Assembly (NCBI GenBank): GCA_014773175.1
Contig: VXCM01002037.1
Span: 84,242 to 148,241 of the forward strand
Length of the DNA: 64,000 bases
Source: Lucifuga dentata
Lineage: Eukaryota; Chordata; Actinopteri; Ophidiiformes; Bythitidae
Direction of reading: 5' to 3'
Made by a program: the position numbers and the translations under genes. The notes below the pieces were generated by a model, which worked only from the letters and a program-made list of their open reading frames with translations, was not told the DNA's origin and did no database searches. Below, piece after piece: positions 38,617-51,600 of the stretch (position 1 is the first letter of the stretch; each line of letters starts with the position of its first letter).

Positions 38617-39081
38617 NAGAGAGAGAGGCACGTTTGATTTATTATTCTTTGATTGCAGCTTTTTCTCAGCGTGACAGAAGCTGTGGTTAATGTCAGATTA
38701 AGATTGTGCGCAAAATGCAGAGAAAAAAAATGAAGAAATAAAACGACGTCACATCATATAATGTTCTGATTTTTGACAACTTATTTTGTAACTGTAATAG
38801 CAGCTACATTGCAGTGTCAATACAGCCTTTATTTAGGCAAAGCCTTCTGCTCATTTGAAGAAAAAAAAAATACAATGTTATTTTGATCTAAATTTGTGTA
38901 TTTCATTTCTCTCTAATTTGGTCCAAAAACAACTAAAAAAGACTAATTATGTTTGATGAAAGCATGCCGGTCTGTGCCAAACTTTTCAAGGACAAATTAT
39001 TGTTCTGAGTAGAAAAAGCCTTTGTAAAGCCATTTTTAAAGAGCCAAATTAATATCTACTACTCTATATATTCTATACTGC

Positions 39082-39138
<57 letters not shown>

Positions 39139-39253
39139 NAAAAAAAAAAAAAAAAAAGGCTTAAAATAGTGAGATATTATTTTGAGACAGACTGTATTGA
39201 TCCAACTCTGTTGCAAACATTTTGCTGTACTGAGCTGGAATCATCAGTCTCAA

Positions 39254-39307
<54 letters not shown>

Positions 39308-42300
39308 CACAAGTAAAACAAGTAAAAAACACAAGTAAAAGTGAAAATGTAAGACTGAAAACAAGTGTGATTTATATTGTCATGCTCTTAAAATTTTAGG
39401 TGAGGAGAGCTCCTAGTAGAAAACGTTAGCCTGGAGCATCAAAACATCTTCTACATGCCCACACACACCTGGCAGAGCACATCAGATCACAAGGATTGAA
39501 GGCTGTCAAACATCAAGTCCATACAGTAGCCACCACACAGTCTAATAAAGCCTGTGGTGCTTAGAGTTGTGCTGCCATCCTGAGAGCACAGTGAACTCAC
39601 CAGTGCAACAAACAATGTAGAAATGCATTGAAATGTCGCACTTCAATTTTTCCTCACCTGTAAAAGATATTTTTGGCTGCCGTACATGACATACTGTGGG
39701 GCAAGGCTGTAGATCACGTAGCTGGTGTGAAGAACGATCAAGAGAAGAATCATGCAGAGGAAGAGAAGAGCCTGGGGGCGGGTCCTCTTGGGTCTGATTT
39801 TGTATAGCTACAAAAAAACAAAACAAAACAACAAAACAAACAATAAAAACAACAGTATTAATGTCCAATATATTTTTCATATTAAAATAAATGACTCTGC
39901 AATGGAAGGATCAATCATAGCGATCAACCCGCAGAAAATTAACATTAACAATGCAGTTCTATTTAACATTTGGTTATTTTTTTTGCTTTTACAGCCCACG
40001 TATTTACCATAGGGTCGAGCCTTAATTATTCCCGTCAACCCCATTTCCAAGAGAAAGTTTCAATTACAAATGATAAGTTGACTTTACAGCAGACAGACAA
40101 AGTTAAAGGACCATATTGGCCATTTTGCATGTTTAAGTCTAATATATTCAATTTTCATACATGTAAGGTTGCTGACAATCATTTCTCAAATTCACCGTTC
40201 CACTACTGGAACGGTGAATTAAAAATGTTTTTCCTACCTTCCAGACCGCCATTGGTTTCAGTTCATTCTGGTACACTGTTAAAATCAACTTGTTGATACT
40301 TGAAACGATCTTGGGATAGGTAATCCATCATCGTGAACAAGACTATATTCAGGGTTTTTTTCGAAGTTACATAATTTTAGCATTTAAGCGCAATTAAAAT
40401 GTGCATGAATGTATGTCTCCACTGGGGAATATAGTTCCAAAAGAAGACCTGCATTTATCAAAAAATTTAAACGACTGTGATTTCATAAGGGTGCATAAGT
40501 ATTAGCAGGCAAAACATTGATTTGTTGATTTTTAAGGTGGGTGTATCACTTGAATATTTGATTTTGAAAGATTAAGAGATTTTGCAAGATATCAGGAAAG
40601 CTGAAATTCGGTTTTATCCTTTGGAAAATGACTGTCAGTAAAAACATGAAAATTGAATATACTAGGCTCAAACAAAATGCCAGTATGGTCCTTTAATGAC
40701 TAGTTGTTGAAGAATGTCAATCTCATGAAGCTAATGTCAGATATTTTTTCTTAAGAATTGGTGGAAACTAAAACTGAGCTGAAAGGAAGTGGTACAACTG
40801 GACTTTCATTCATCGCATGTGCAGAAAGAAGTCTGGGAGGGTTGCTAATGTTGCTCTGTGTATCTGTAAATAGGCATTTATTTGATAAATAAGCCATACA
40901 ATTACAATACAAAGTGAAAATATGTCTGCATATGTCTGTGAAAGTACAGCATACATGTTAATAATTTTACAATTATTGTAGAATAACAGGATAGAACTTG
41001 TCTTGCCTACCCTTATCCAGAAGAACCAGATGCCCATGTTGCGAATGCCAGCCATGGATGTGAATACAAAGTACATGGTGATGACTGTGATCAGGATGTA
41101 ATCCAATGGGAAAACCTGTGACACCAAGGGCAAAGGTCAATGCCATCTCTCACATGCACACGATACATAGAAAGTCATTACTTCCTGAGGCCACAAACAG
41201 GACACAAGCAGCAAAAAACAGAAAACAAAAAGCTGCTTTTCTGTTCTGGTTAAGGGACCATACCACCCATTTTGCATGTTTGAGCCTAATATATTCTATT
41301 TTCATACATGTAAGGTAACTGGCAATCATTTCCCAAAGCATACTACTGGAGTTAAAAAAATCTATTTCCTACCTTCCAGACATTGGTTTCAGTTCATTCT
41401 GGTATGCTATTAAAATCAACTTCTTGATACTTGAAACATTCTTGGGATAGGTAANCAGTTCATTCTGGTATGCTATTAAAATCAACTTCTTGATACTTGA
41501 AACATTCTTGGGATAGGTAATCCATCATCATGAACAAGACACATTTTCAGGGTTTTTCAAAGTTTTGTAATTTTAGCGTTTAAGTGCAATAACAAGCGCA
41601 GACTGAATGTATGTCTCCACCAGGGAATATAGTCCCAAAAGACCTTATGTGTATGAAAATCGAATATATTAGGCTCAAACATGCAAAATGGGTGGTATGG
41701 CCCTTTAAAGCTGTAACAAGTGAGCGATTATTATCAATCGCACTCTGTCTAGTAATTAATCTAGAGCACGGTGGAGCTGCTTGCTATGCAGTTTGGTGTG
41801 AATATGTCAACACAGCTGAATAACAGTGAGCACCTCCTTTAATTGCAATCCTCATACTCACGACTGGCCCAAAAACATAAATCAATTCAACTTTTTGGAA
41901 AAATATAAACATTTTGGAAAAATATAAACAAGCAAACTCAATCAGCATTTGTCAATCCACAGGTTCTGATGTAATAATTAGATTCAAAACGTTGCCATAA
42001 TGTACCTTTATTGATTACTGTATCCTGCAATGTTCTGATTTAACCTGCAATGACTTGTTCCGCTCCCTTTTTCTGTGTGCTGTCTTTCAAATTGATATCT
42101 TTGATACGCTTTATTCCAGGGAAGGTCATTCTTCCAAGTACATGCATTGGACGTTTAATCAATTGCACTATCTATGAAACAATTCTTTAATGGGCAGAGC
42201 TGTCAGTCATTCTTCTCCTAAATTTCTGGTGCAGAATACTAAGTCCAACAACGGATGTTTTTGATGAATCTCTAACAAAACTTTCTGTTAGATTTTAGGA

Positions 42301-45300
42301 GAGTTTAAAAAAAAAAAAGCCACATAAATTATTCTTAAGTCTTCGTAAGGTATGCTACCAAAAAGACAATGTTTTAATCAATTCAAATAACAGATACAAA
42401 GATCAGACACATCAGATTAAACCATTTTTCAGCCAGATTTCATTTTCTAACAGACAGAAAAGTTGCTCCATGGCAACACTTTTCATGTGTTGTTTACAGT
42501 AAACAAACTCATCTGAGACTGAGGAGGGAGAGATGGAAAAATCAAAGAAAACACAAGCAGGCTTCAAGTGTTTTCCTAAATGCTATTGTAGTCATTCAGT
42601 TTTCCACTGATTTTAACATGTTTTTTAACAGTTAAAATTAACCATGAAATGTCCCCAGATTCTGTTTTCAAATATAATCACTGAAGATAATACACCGTAG
42701 CTACAGAGAGGCTTTGAGCGTGGATAGCATGTTGAGCAGAGATACCACCTGTAAGACAAGATAATGAAATAAAAATTCCCTTCCCTTCCTTATACTGATT
42801 TCTCTAAGCACAGTGTTTGACAAAGGATGTTTTCACATTTCTCTGCTCGGGAGAAAAGACGTTTCTCTTCTTCCCTTTAATCTGAGTTGGCGATGTGCAT
42901 GTACAAACCCAATTTGTAACCACAAACCAGTGGAAGCTAGTTGTGGTTCTGAACGTACAGATATGACAACATGGTTCGCCGTAGCTTGATGTTTTCTTTT
43001 ATCTGTACAAAGTACCAGTCAATGCAGGTTATTTTATGCCTTAAAATTTGCCTGGAGGGAATTTTTTAGTTTATATGATTCACATTTGTAGCTGGTTTGG
43101 TTGTTGTAGTGTAGTTATTTCAAAGACTCAGTCCTTTATCTTGGAATTTTTCTAATTTTACTCACCTGCAAGCACATCAATTTAAATTTTCTGTCTAGGT
43201 CCAAACCCATCACTGCAGCTTAAAATTACAATTGTATTCCTTATTTCAAGTTTTAAACACAAAATTATGGCATAAAGCAAGAGACGTGATAATACTCACA
43301 GGCTGCAAGGCTAGTAGAAGTTCATTCAGAGGATTGGTTAAGTTGGTGCCAAAGATTATGAACCCGGAGCTGATGCCAGCAGAGTGGAGAGCTTTATCCA
43401 AACTGGAACACACACAAACAAACTCAACAAACAATTATCTCAAGCGTTTCAAAATGATTAATAATGCTAAAGGTACTGATTGGACTGTGCAGTGTGGTGT
43501 TAGTGGACATGGTGCGACTTACTTTGAGATAAACAGGGCAATGGTGAACAGCAGAGCCACCAGGATAAAGAAAATGCCCAACAATACCTACACGGAACAA
43601 ACGAAATAAATACAATAAAACACAACGCGGTCACATAAATCCACAATCAAAGGGGGGGGATCTGCCCTCAGTCAACACCGTGATTGAAAACCAACAGAGT
43701 AAAAAGTGTGTTTTAAAGGCTTCTACTGGGTCTGCAAATATAACCTTTTGTTCATGTGTTTTGTCGGGGCGAGACCATATGGCCTGGCCAGCCAGTTTGG
43801 CACTGCTGCCTAAGGTGACAGGGGGGAGCGAAGGCACAGCCCAGANGGGAGGTGACAGCCAAGAAGGCAATAAACCCTATCAACTGCTTTCAACAGGCCT
43901 TTACAGTCTTGTAGCAGACACAGCGAAACAAAGCAGGAAAGAACACAGTAAAACATACAGTATAATACAGCAAAATGTACTGAGGTACAGTAAATAGCAG
44001 GGCAGAAAAAAATACACTCACATTCTAAGACATACAGTTCTATGAGATGTGAATAAAGCTACTATTTCATCTGTGATTTCTTTAAATGAACATTTTTCCT
44101 AATCGAACATCTAGATGTTGCCAGACATAACTTGTAAGTGACTTGAAATATGAAACAGCACCTTTACGCCATATTTAAGCATTTGAGCAATGTGAAATGC
44201 TATTTTGATATATTACAATGTTAACTTGCCAAATTAAAATGAAAGTCTTATGAAATGAGGGGCAGCAGATGAAACTGAATGTAATCACTAAAACAACGGT
44301 TTATTGAATCATTTAAGCATAGATACAGTATCAAGGTCTCTCTCATACCCATATAAATCCCTACATAGACTAAAGGCCAAAAGTCTGAGGCAACCCCCAG
44401 ATTTATTTAAAAAAAAAAAAAAANTTTTAAAAAAAAAAAAAAAGAAAAACTAATACACTGATTCTTCTTGAAAACTAATTTGTTATATTTTTTAAATATA
44501 TTTTTGTCATTTCCTGTGAAATAAATTGTAAAACAAATAGTGTATTGAAGATTTTTTTTTTTTTANGGGGGGTCTCAAACTTCTGACCTGTAGTGTACAA
44601 AATATGGTTGGGAGAAAGTAAATTTCCTTACACAAAGATCATCACAGATTTTGCAAAATCTACTATGACAAAGCGTCATTTGATGCCATTTTTCACTGAG
44701 TGGAGCAAAGCAGCAATTACAATCAAGAAACTGAAATTCAGCAGACAACTCGGTGGTCTGGAATACCTTGATGTGGTGATAGAGTGCATAAAAAGTGTGG
44801 TGACCAGATAAGAAGAATTAGTTCATCCATCCATCCATCATACCTGCTTATCTGACTGAACCACTCCCATCTCTGACACCAACCCATCAAAAGCCAACAG
44901 AAGAAAATGCAGACATTTTCTTAAGGAAAAAAAAAAAAAAATCACTGTGGACACAGTTGAGTTATTTTAATTGTGGAGAAACTGACAAATAGAACGCGAG
45001 ACAGATTGCCCCCCACAGGGTTCCTGTCTTGAATGACTATGATAGAATCTGGGATGGCTGCGCTGTCATAATGTGCTGTTATCAAAACTCCAAAATGAAT
45101 TAAAAAAAAAAAAACATATCTATGTGACATGCAAAAATTCTAGTCATATCTACCACAGGGGTGAAATGAAAACATGTGTCGAGAAACACTGGTGGCACCG
45201 CTCTGGAGAAATCACAATCATTTAGCTTATCAGTCTACACCAGCGCCTGGGTATACAGTAAATGAATCTCCCTACTCATTACTGCTTAAATTTGAGTCTG

Positions 45301-46764
45301 GGGACTGTCATTAGCAGCAATCCCCTTGGTTAAAGACCAACTGCTACAGATGCTGATGTTTGTCATGCCGTGAAATAGTGGGGGTGNAAAAAAAAAAAAA
45401 AAAACAGGGGCAGTGTGACGTGTGAACTAGGAGATTGATTTTGGAACATGCCCTGTCTGCAGAAACACCTGCTGTTTTTTCCATTCATGTGAATGTGTCA
45501 CATATCCAAGTGTGCTATGCTCACAAGTGTTAGGTATACACTGTATAGTTTACCATCTTTTTGACATCATCTTTTATACAGTACGTAAAAGATGATGCCC
45601 ATATATACATTTACTTTATCAATGCAATCAAATGCTATAGTCCTCTCTACCCTTCTTAATTTTGTGAAGCTTAGAATATCTAGTGTGTGTGTGTGTTTAT
45701 GTACATATAGTCAGAGTCATCATTGTATCTTCAGGTCTTGGCCTGTTGGTCTGTCATGCGTGGGTCTGGCTCCAGGTGGCTGGGTTCCATCCCTCTCCTG
45801 GGTGCTGTGTCTCACCCTCAGCAGCTTGGCGTGCCTTGCTCATGCATGGGGCATGGGTGTGTTGGCCCTTGCCTTGGCCATGTCCCGCTGTTCACCCCTG
45901 GTGGTTGGTCCCCATGGCTTTGTGGCCNCCTTGGCCCATGTCCCGCTGTTCGCCCCTGGTGGTTGGTCCCCATGGCTTTGTGGCCCATGTGGTGCAGGGC
46001 CGGGGCCCTCCCTGTGGGCTGGCACCTGCACCCCACACCCTGTCTCTGGGGTCTGGAGGTGCCTCTTGCACTTCCTTATGTGGTNGGGGTGTGTACCTGG
46101 CCTGCTCTTCTTTTCTGCCATGTTATTTGCTTGTGTGCTCCGATGGTACGCATGGGGGCCCTTCCTGGCTCTTGGGCTTGTCCGTTGTCCTGGTTCTCCC
46201 CTGTTCCCCTGGGGCTCTGCGCCCAGGGTGTCTTTCCGTCTAGGGTATGTTGCCCAGNTTCTCCCCTGTTCCCCTGGGGCTCTGCGCCCAGGGTGTCTTT
46301 CCGTCTAGGGTATGTTGCCCAGCCGCATGGTTTCTGTCGGGCTCTGAGAGGTCCCCATGCTATGGTGAGGTACTGTATTTAGGTCCTGGCCTGACACACT
46401 AGCTCCAATTGCAACCCAATCTTCAGTGGTGATCTGGTCTCTGGAGATTGCTGAGGCCAGTGTTTGAGACCACCCTTGGTGGCGTAGTGGTGGTGATGGG
46501 TGAGTGGGGGGCGTCAGGACTCAGGTGCATGGGACTTCACAAATTAAATCACTAGATTGTTTATTACTATCACTGCTTGTTTATTTGTTATTGTTTGTTT
46601 TTCTCTGTGTGTTTTTGTTCAGGTGTTTATCCCTCCTTGATAGAAATTGATTATTAGTTTTAAATAAAATGTGATAGATGAGCCAAGGAGGGCCGGTGAA
46701 GGTCACACACACATACACTCACATACACACACTGAGTTATCTGTCTGATGCAAGATCAAACTGC

Positions 46765-46816
<52 letters not shown>

Positions 46817-48642
46817 CAGTTTATGCCAATCATGGTATATACCATAACTATATATGCAGACAGATGGGAAAAGAAAAAAAAAAAATCATTGTACCTTCAT
46901 AGAAGCTGATTCAACTCCATTTTCAAGTTTGGGTTGTAATTGGTGGTAGTGAAGTTATTTGTTTTATCCTTTGTAACTAAACCAAATATTAGCATCACAA
47001 TGGTTAAAATTTGGCAAAGGGTTATCGTTTTAGATTGTACTGGCCTGTACAGGTGTAGTTATTCAAATGGAAATTCAGTATAAACAAGCGGGTTTGGTAC
47101 TTAATTATTATCTCCTTAGCCAGTTGCATTATCTTACCTTCTGAACAGCTAAAGGAAGGAAGTGTGAGATTAGGAAAATAATGCTGTTGTCTGGAAGGTC
47201 AATGGTAATAAGACACACATATATTGCTAAAAGCAGAAAAAAGGAGACAATGCAGCTGTAACCTGGCATGATTAGAGATTTCTGCTATGTAGTGAGGAGA
47301 AATAACTTAATTATTTTAAAATTCCTGATGACTTGTGGCTTGCATTGCTGCATTTACGTGGGAAAAAAACTTTAACGTTTGGTTCACTTTTGCACAATTA
47401 TGTCCTATGCACACGGTGCTGCGGGGTAATCTCTGGGTGACTTGGCGGGTGGGGATGGGAGCAACAAACCGCAGTTGTATCACTGTCTTACACGTCTGCA
47501 GCGTGGGATTGCTGCCTGTGAAAATGAACTTCAACAGGGACAGGAAAAAAAATTGTCGATAAAACAGCGACTAACTGTATGTAAACATTCTTGACATGTA
47601 TGTTCGCTAGCTAGTGGGAATATGTCAAACATGATGACCCACTTATGCCGACAACACCCAGGTGTTTTGTTTGGCTCCAAAAGGGGCAAGCTAGCAGCGT
47701 GGCAAGATGAACATGTTTGTCTGCATCTTTGCAAGCAGCCTCTCAATGCCAGCTTAGATCCACACAAAGCATCTGCTAAAGCATTGGAGGTGTTGAACGC
47801 AAAAAGATCTGCAGCCCCACTCAGCTGCGAAGGACTCAGGATTTAAGCACATGAATAAAATGCACAAGTCTGAAGTCTCTTCACACACTCGTTTCACAAT
47901 CAAGGTTTATATGCCCACTTTATACAGAGAAACACACAGCAGAATTGAGAATGTGTTTACCATCCCTCCCTATGTAGCTCTTACTACAGAGAGTTGGACC
48001 TCGAAGTCTACTGAAGGTTAGCTTATTGTGATTCATTTTGGATTGAGTGCCAACTGTGTTACAAATACACTCTTTATATGCGGAAAATGCAGATGTTATT
48101 TCTGTTGAACATCATATTTGTAAAGCCCTTCAATACAACCACTTTTAATGTTGTCCACTTTTAATGTTATTGCATCACAATCCCTAATTTGCCTAACTTG
48201 TTTTATTCTTCTATGAAGAGACATCATTATCAGAACTTCTGATGGATGATTTTATTTCATTTAATTTCCTTTTCTTTTTTTCTTTTCTTATGACTTCAGG
48301 GTATAAGGAATAAAAGAAGAAGTACTGCATATGCATATGTAACATCCAGCAACTTGGACAGATATAAACCAAAATATTTCATACATATACATACATAGGT
48401 CAGTTGCATTTAGAAACTAAAAACTGCACATTGCTTTCTTGATAAATTTAGACAAATTAAATAAATCTATGACATTTCTTGTGGCCATCAATTTTTTTTT
48501 TTTTTTTTTTTTTTNTGTTTGACGATAAGCCTTCAGAGCAGAATGTCACTTCCCCCAGGTGACCTATAGACGGGGTTGGTGAAAATAAGACAGCGATGTC
48601 ATGGCAGTGTTGCAAGTCAAATGGTGTCGCAGTCACCACCGC

Positions 48643-48687
<45 letters not shown>

Positions 48688-51600
48688 GATGAGAAGCATA
48701 AACCTCTAGTTTTGAGAAATGCCCCGGCGTGTGATTGGGTGCAGCAATGAGAGTAGGGAGGAATGACATTAAAACTGTGTGAGGTCTAGATATTGGTTGC
48801 CCACCTTGAAAAGCTACAGTCAAAGACAAGTTTGTGGTTGCTTTGGTGTATCCCGTGGGAACCGCGAGATCCTGTCAGTGAAACATGAAACTCCCTGAGA
48901 GCCTCCCAGTAAATTAGGTAAAGAGACGACCCTTGGGAATCCTGCAGATATGCGGCTGTGTAAAGTAGAACTACAAGTAAATCTAGAGCAGTCCAGATTA
49001 AAAGTTACGCCCAAAGAAACTGTTAGTGAGGAAGACTTTGAAGCATAACGGTGATGAACAAGAGCATGACAAAATGAGAATTTACAAATTACAATTATTA
49101 AGTGCAAAAAACAGAAGATCGTAATGTTTATTATGTTTGTTAATTATCTATGGGAAATTGTGCAGTTAGGAAACTTTTCAGTTGCGTGTCTTTTTTGTAT
49201 TTTTTAAAAATACTTAATCATGGTGCTCGTGAGATCATAATAAGATCATAGCAAGATTTCAGTTTGTATATCATTAAGTCTGAATTGGAAATAAGTCCAA
49301 TTCTGAATCAGAAGACCACTTGTGCTGTATTAATGAGGTGTAGTGTGGCTCTGCCAGCGGCACGTATCACACACAAGCAAGCTGCTGTATGTTTTTAGGC
49401 TTTTCAGTTTTAACTGCGTTTTTCCAGGTAAGGATTTACATTGCATACCCTGAATATATTCGTTTGACTGTCTGGATGCAAGTGATAGCACTTTTTTGCA
49501 CACTACAGTATATACACTACCACTCAAAAGTTTGTAATCATTAGTGATTTTCACATAGAATCAATGTTTCCAGTAGTATATAAAACTTTTTGTATGTACA
49601 GTACGTATAAAATCAATGTAATCATAGTGTCATTGCTCGTAGAAAAGTAACTGTCTATTTTTTGATTTTGTATAATCTGAGTGACTTCTGTCTTTTTTTT
49701 TTTTTTTTTTTTTTTTAATTGTGTAATGGATTAATTTGAAGATGATGAATGTTGGGGAGGGGTCTTAATATATGCCTCTCCTGCATGAGAACTATATTAT
49801 GTTGATAATTTTCCTGAGTTGTTTTTGTGATTCTTTGTTTCTTTGTTTTTTTTTTTATCATTAGATATATAAAATCATGCAAATAAAATGAAATGAAAAT
49901 GATTCTACTACGTCTGATAGTATTATGCACCTACACAGATGTAAAACAATTTAGAGGAAGCTGTAAAAAATTAAGACATTTTACAATTTTCCACAATCAA
50001 GTCATGAGTTATAGATGATTCCAAATTTATGTAGAGAAGCTGTATGTGGTTCCAGAGATTATTAGGAAATTCTAGATTATTCCCTGATGCTCTAGAAACT
50101 GTTACCTCATATTTACAAAGCACAGATTAAATCTCACAGTGGATACTTTGATGAGAAATCACTAAAATAGTGTTATTTAAAAAAAACTTTTTTTTCCCTA
50201 AAATATTTGAAATACGAAATAAAACATCTTCAAATACATTTTAGTGTTTGTTTCATAGAATTAAAAAAAACACTATTACTGAATAAAATAGCAAGACCTA
50301 CTTAAATTACTTGAATGAACTACTAATTTACTGTCTTAAATGACTACTTTAGTGATTCTAAACTTTTGAGCAGTAGAGTATCTTGATGCTGCTCCTGACG
50401 GAACTTTTCTTCACCTGTCACATGACTTCCACTTCGGCGTGGGTGGAAAACGACAGCGCGATTCTGCAATGTATTGCACTCATATCTATCTGCTATCACT
50501 ATATGCAAAAATCTCTTGGATCTGTAGTTAAATATCTAGTTCTAGTTAGTTAAAGATAAAGCACCTGTGAACTGGGTACCAATTATGCACACTCACCTTG
50601 ATAGGTCTAAGCGCACTGCCCATCTTAGTGCAGCAGGTCCTCTCCGCAATTTCCAGATGCGTGCCCCTGCGATGGAGCAGCTGCAGTTTGCCCTCCAGTT
50701 CCTGCAAGTTCCGTCGGTCCTTTGAGGAGAGGGGACGTCCATCTTTACACTGACAAAAAACAAAAAACAAAAACAAATGCACACACACCCCGACATGGCA
50801 AAATATAAGTAACAATCCAGTGACTGATAGAAATATCTGTAAGTATAGCCACACTTTCCAAAATGTTGCTAACATGATTTGTGGGTACAGTTATAGAAAG
50901 TCAAGTTTATTTGTAAAAAAAAACAAAAAAAAAACAAAAACAAATGTTATAGTAAAGTTTCAATATGTAGTTAGTCAAATTATCAATTGCTTAATATTTA
51001 TTAGCCCCAAATTTATTATAGTAAAATACTGTATATTTGTACAGTGAAAATGACAGCAGTTGGTATTTAAACACCTCCAGGCTCTAAAAATTAAATCATC
51101 TTTGGAGTTAAATGTACAATTCCAAATGTTCTGCTGTCTAAATATCATATGAAAGCTGGTATGAGCAGATTTGGCATTTCCACTTCTGTCATGCTTACTA
51201 AAGCAACCTTTCCTGAACATCTTCACTCTAGCTTCTGTCTTTATCTTTATTACATGTGCAATTATCAGTGCATCTACACTACAGGCCAGAAGTTTGAGGT
51301 CACCTACAGATTAAAAAAAAAAAAAATCATCAATACACTGTTTGTTTTACAATTTACTGCACAGGAAATAACAAAAATAAATAAAATAAATGTAACTAAT
51401 TAGTTTTCAAGAATAATTTGTCAACAAGAGCACATTATGTAGCCACTATGGCTTAAGAAATGACTTTTAATGAAGGCATCAGTCTATATTAGTGCACTGG
51501 TACTCCTGTTGTGTTCCAACTCCCTGCTGATGTGTTTTAACATTCTATTCCTGCTGTCTGCCTTCTCCCACATCATTTAGGATTAACGTGCTACACAGTC

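Larger units (their letters stand above)
37508..39657 (-). other. lmbrd1 intron, 2.1 kb
   Basis: Simple repeats and homopolymers only; no transposon or RNA gene recognised. Confidence 0.6.
43588..50596 (-). other. lmbrd1 intron, 7.0 kb
   Basis: Contains a short Tc1 MITE, the A-poor repeat, a possible BED remnant, the unoccupied old repeat, a (CA)n tract and a Tc1-type element. A splice-like open segment at 47135-47240 (minus) was rejected as an exon. Confidence 0.65.

Noticed and set aside
45592..46382. Three long overlapping plus frames (186-238 codons)
   Set aside because: All three frames are open because the strand lacks A; two N's and duplicated blocks fall inside; no domain.
47135..47240. 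Minus-strand open segment with splice-like borders (AIYVCLITIDLPDNSIIFLI...) resembling an lmbrd1 membrane exon
   Set aside because: The exons at 50749-50597 and 43587-43523 join directly in phase and match LMBD1 without it; its residues match no LMBD1 region.
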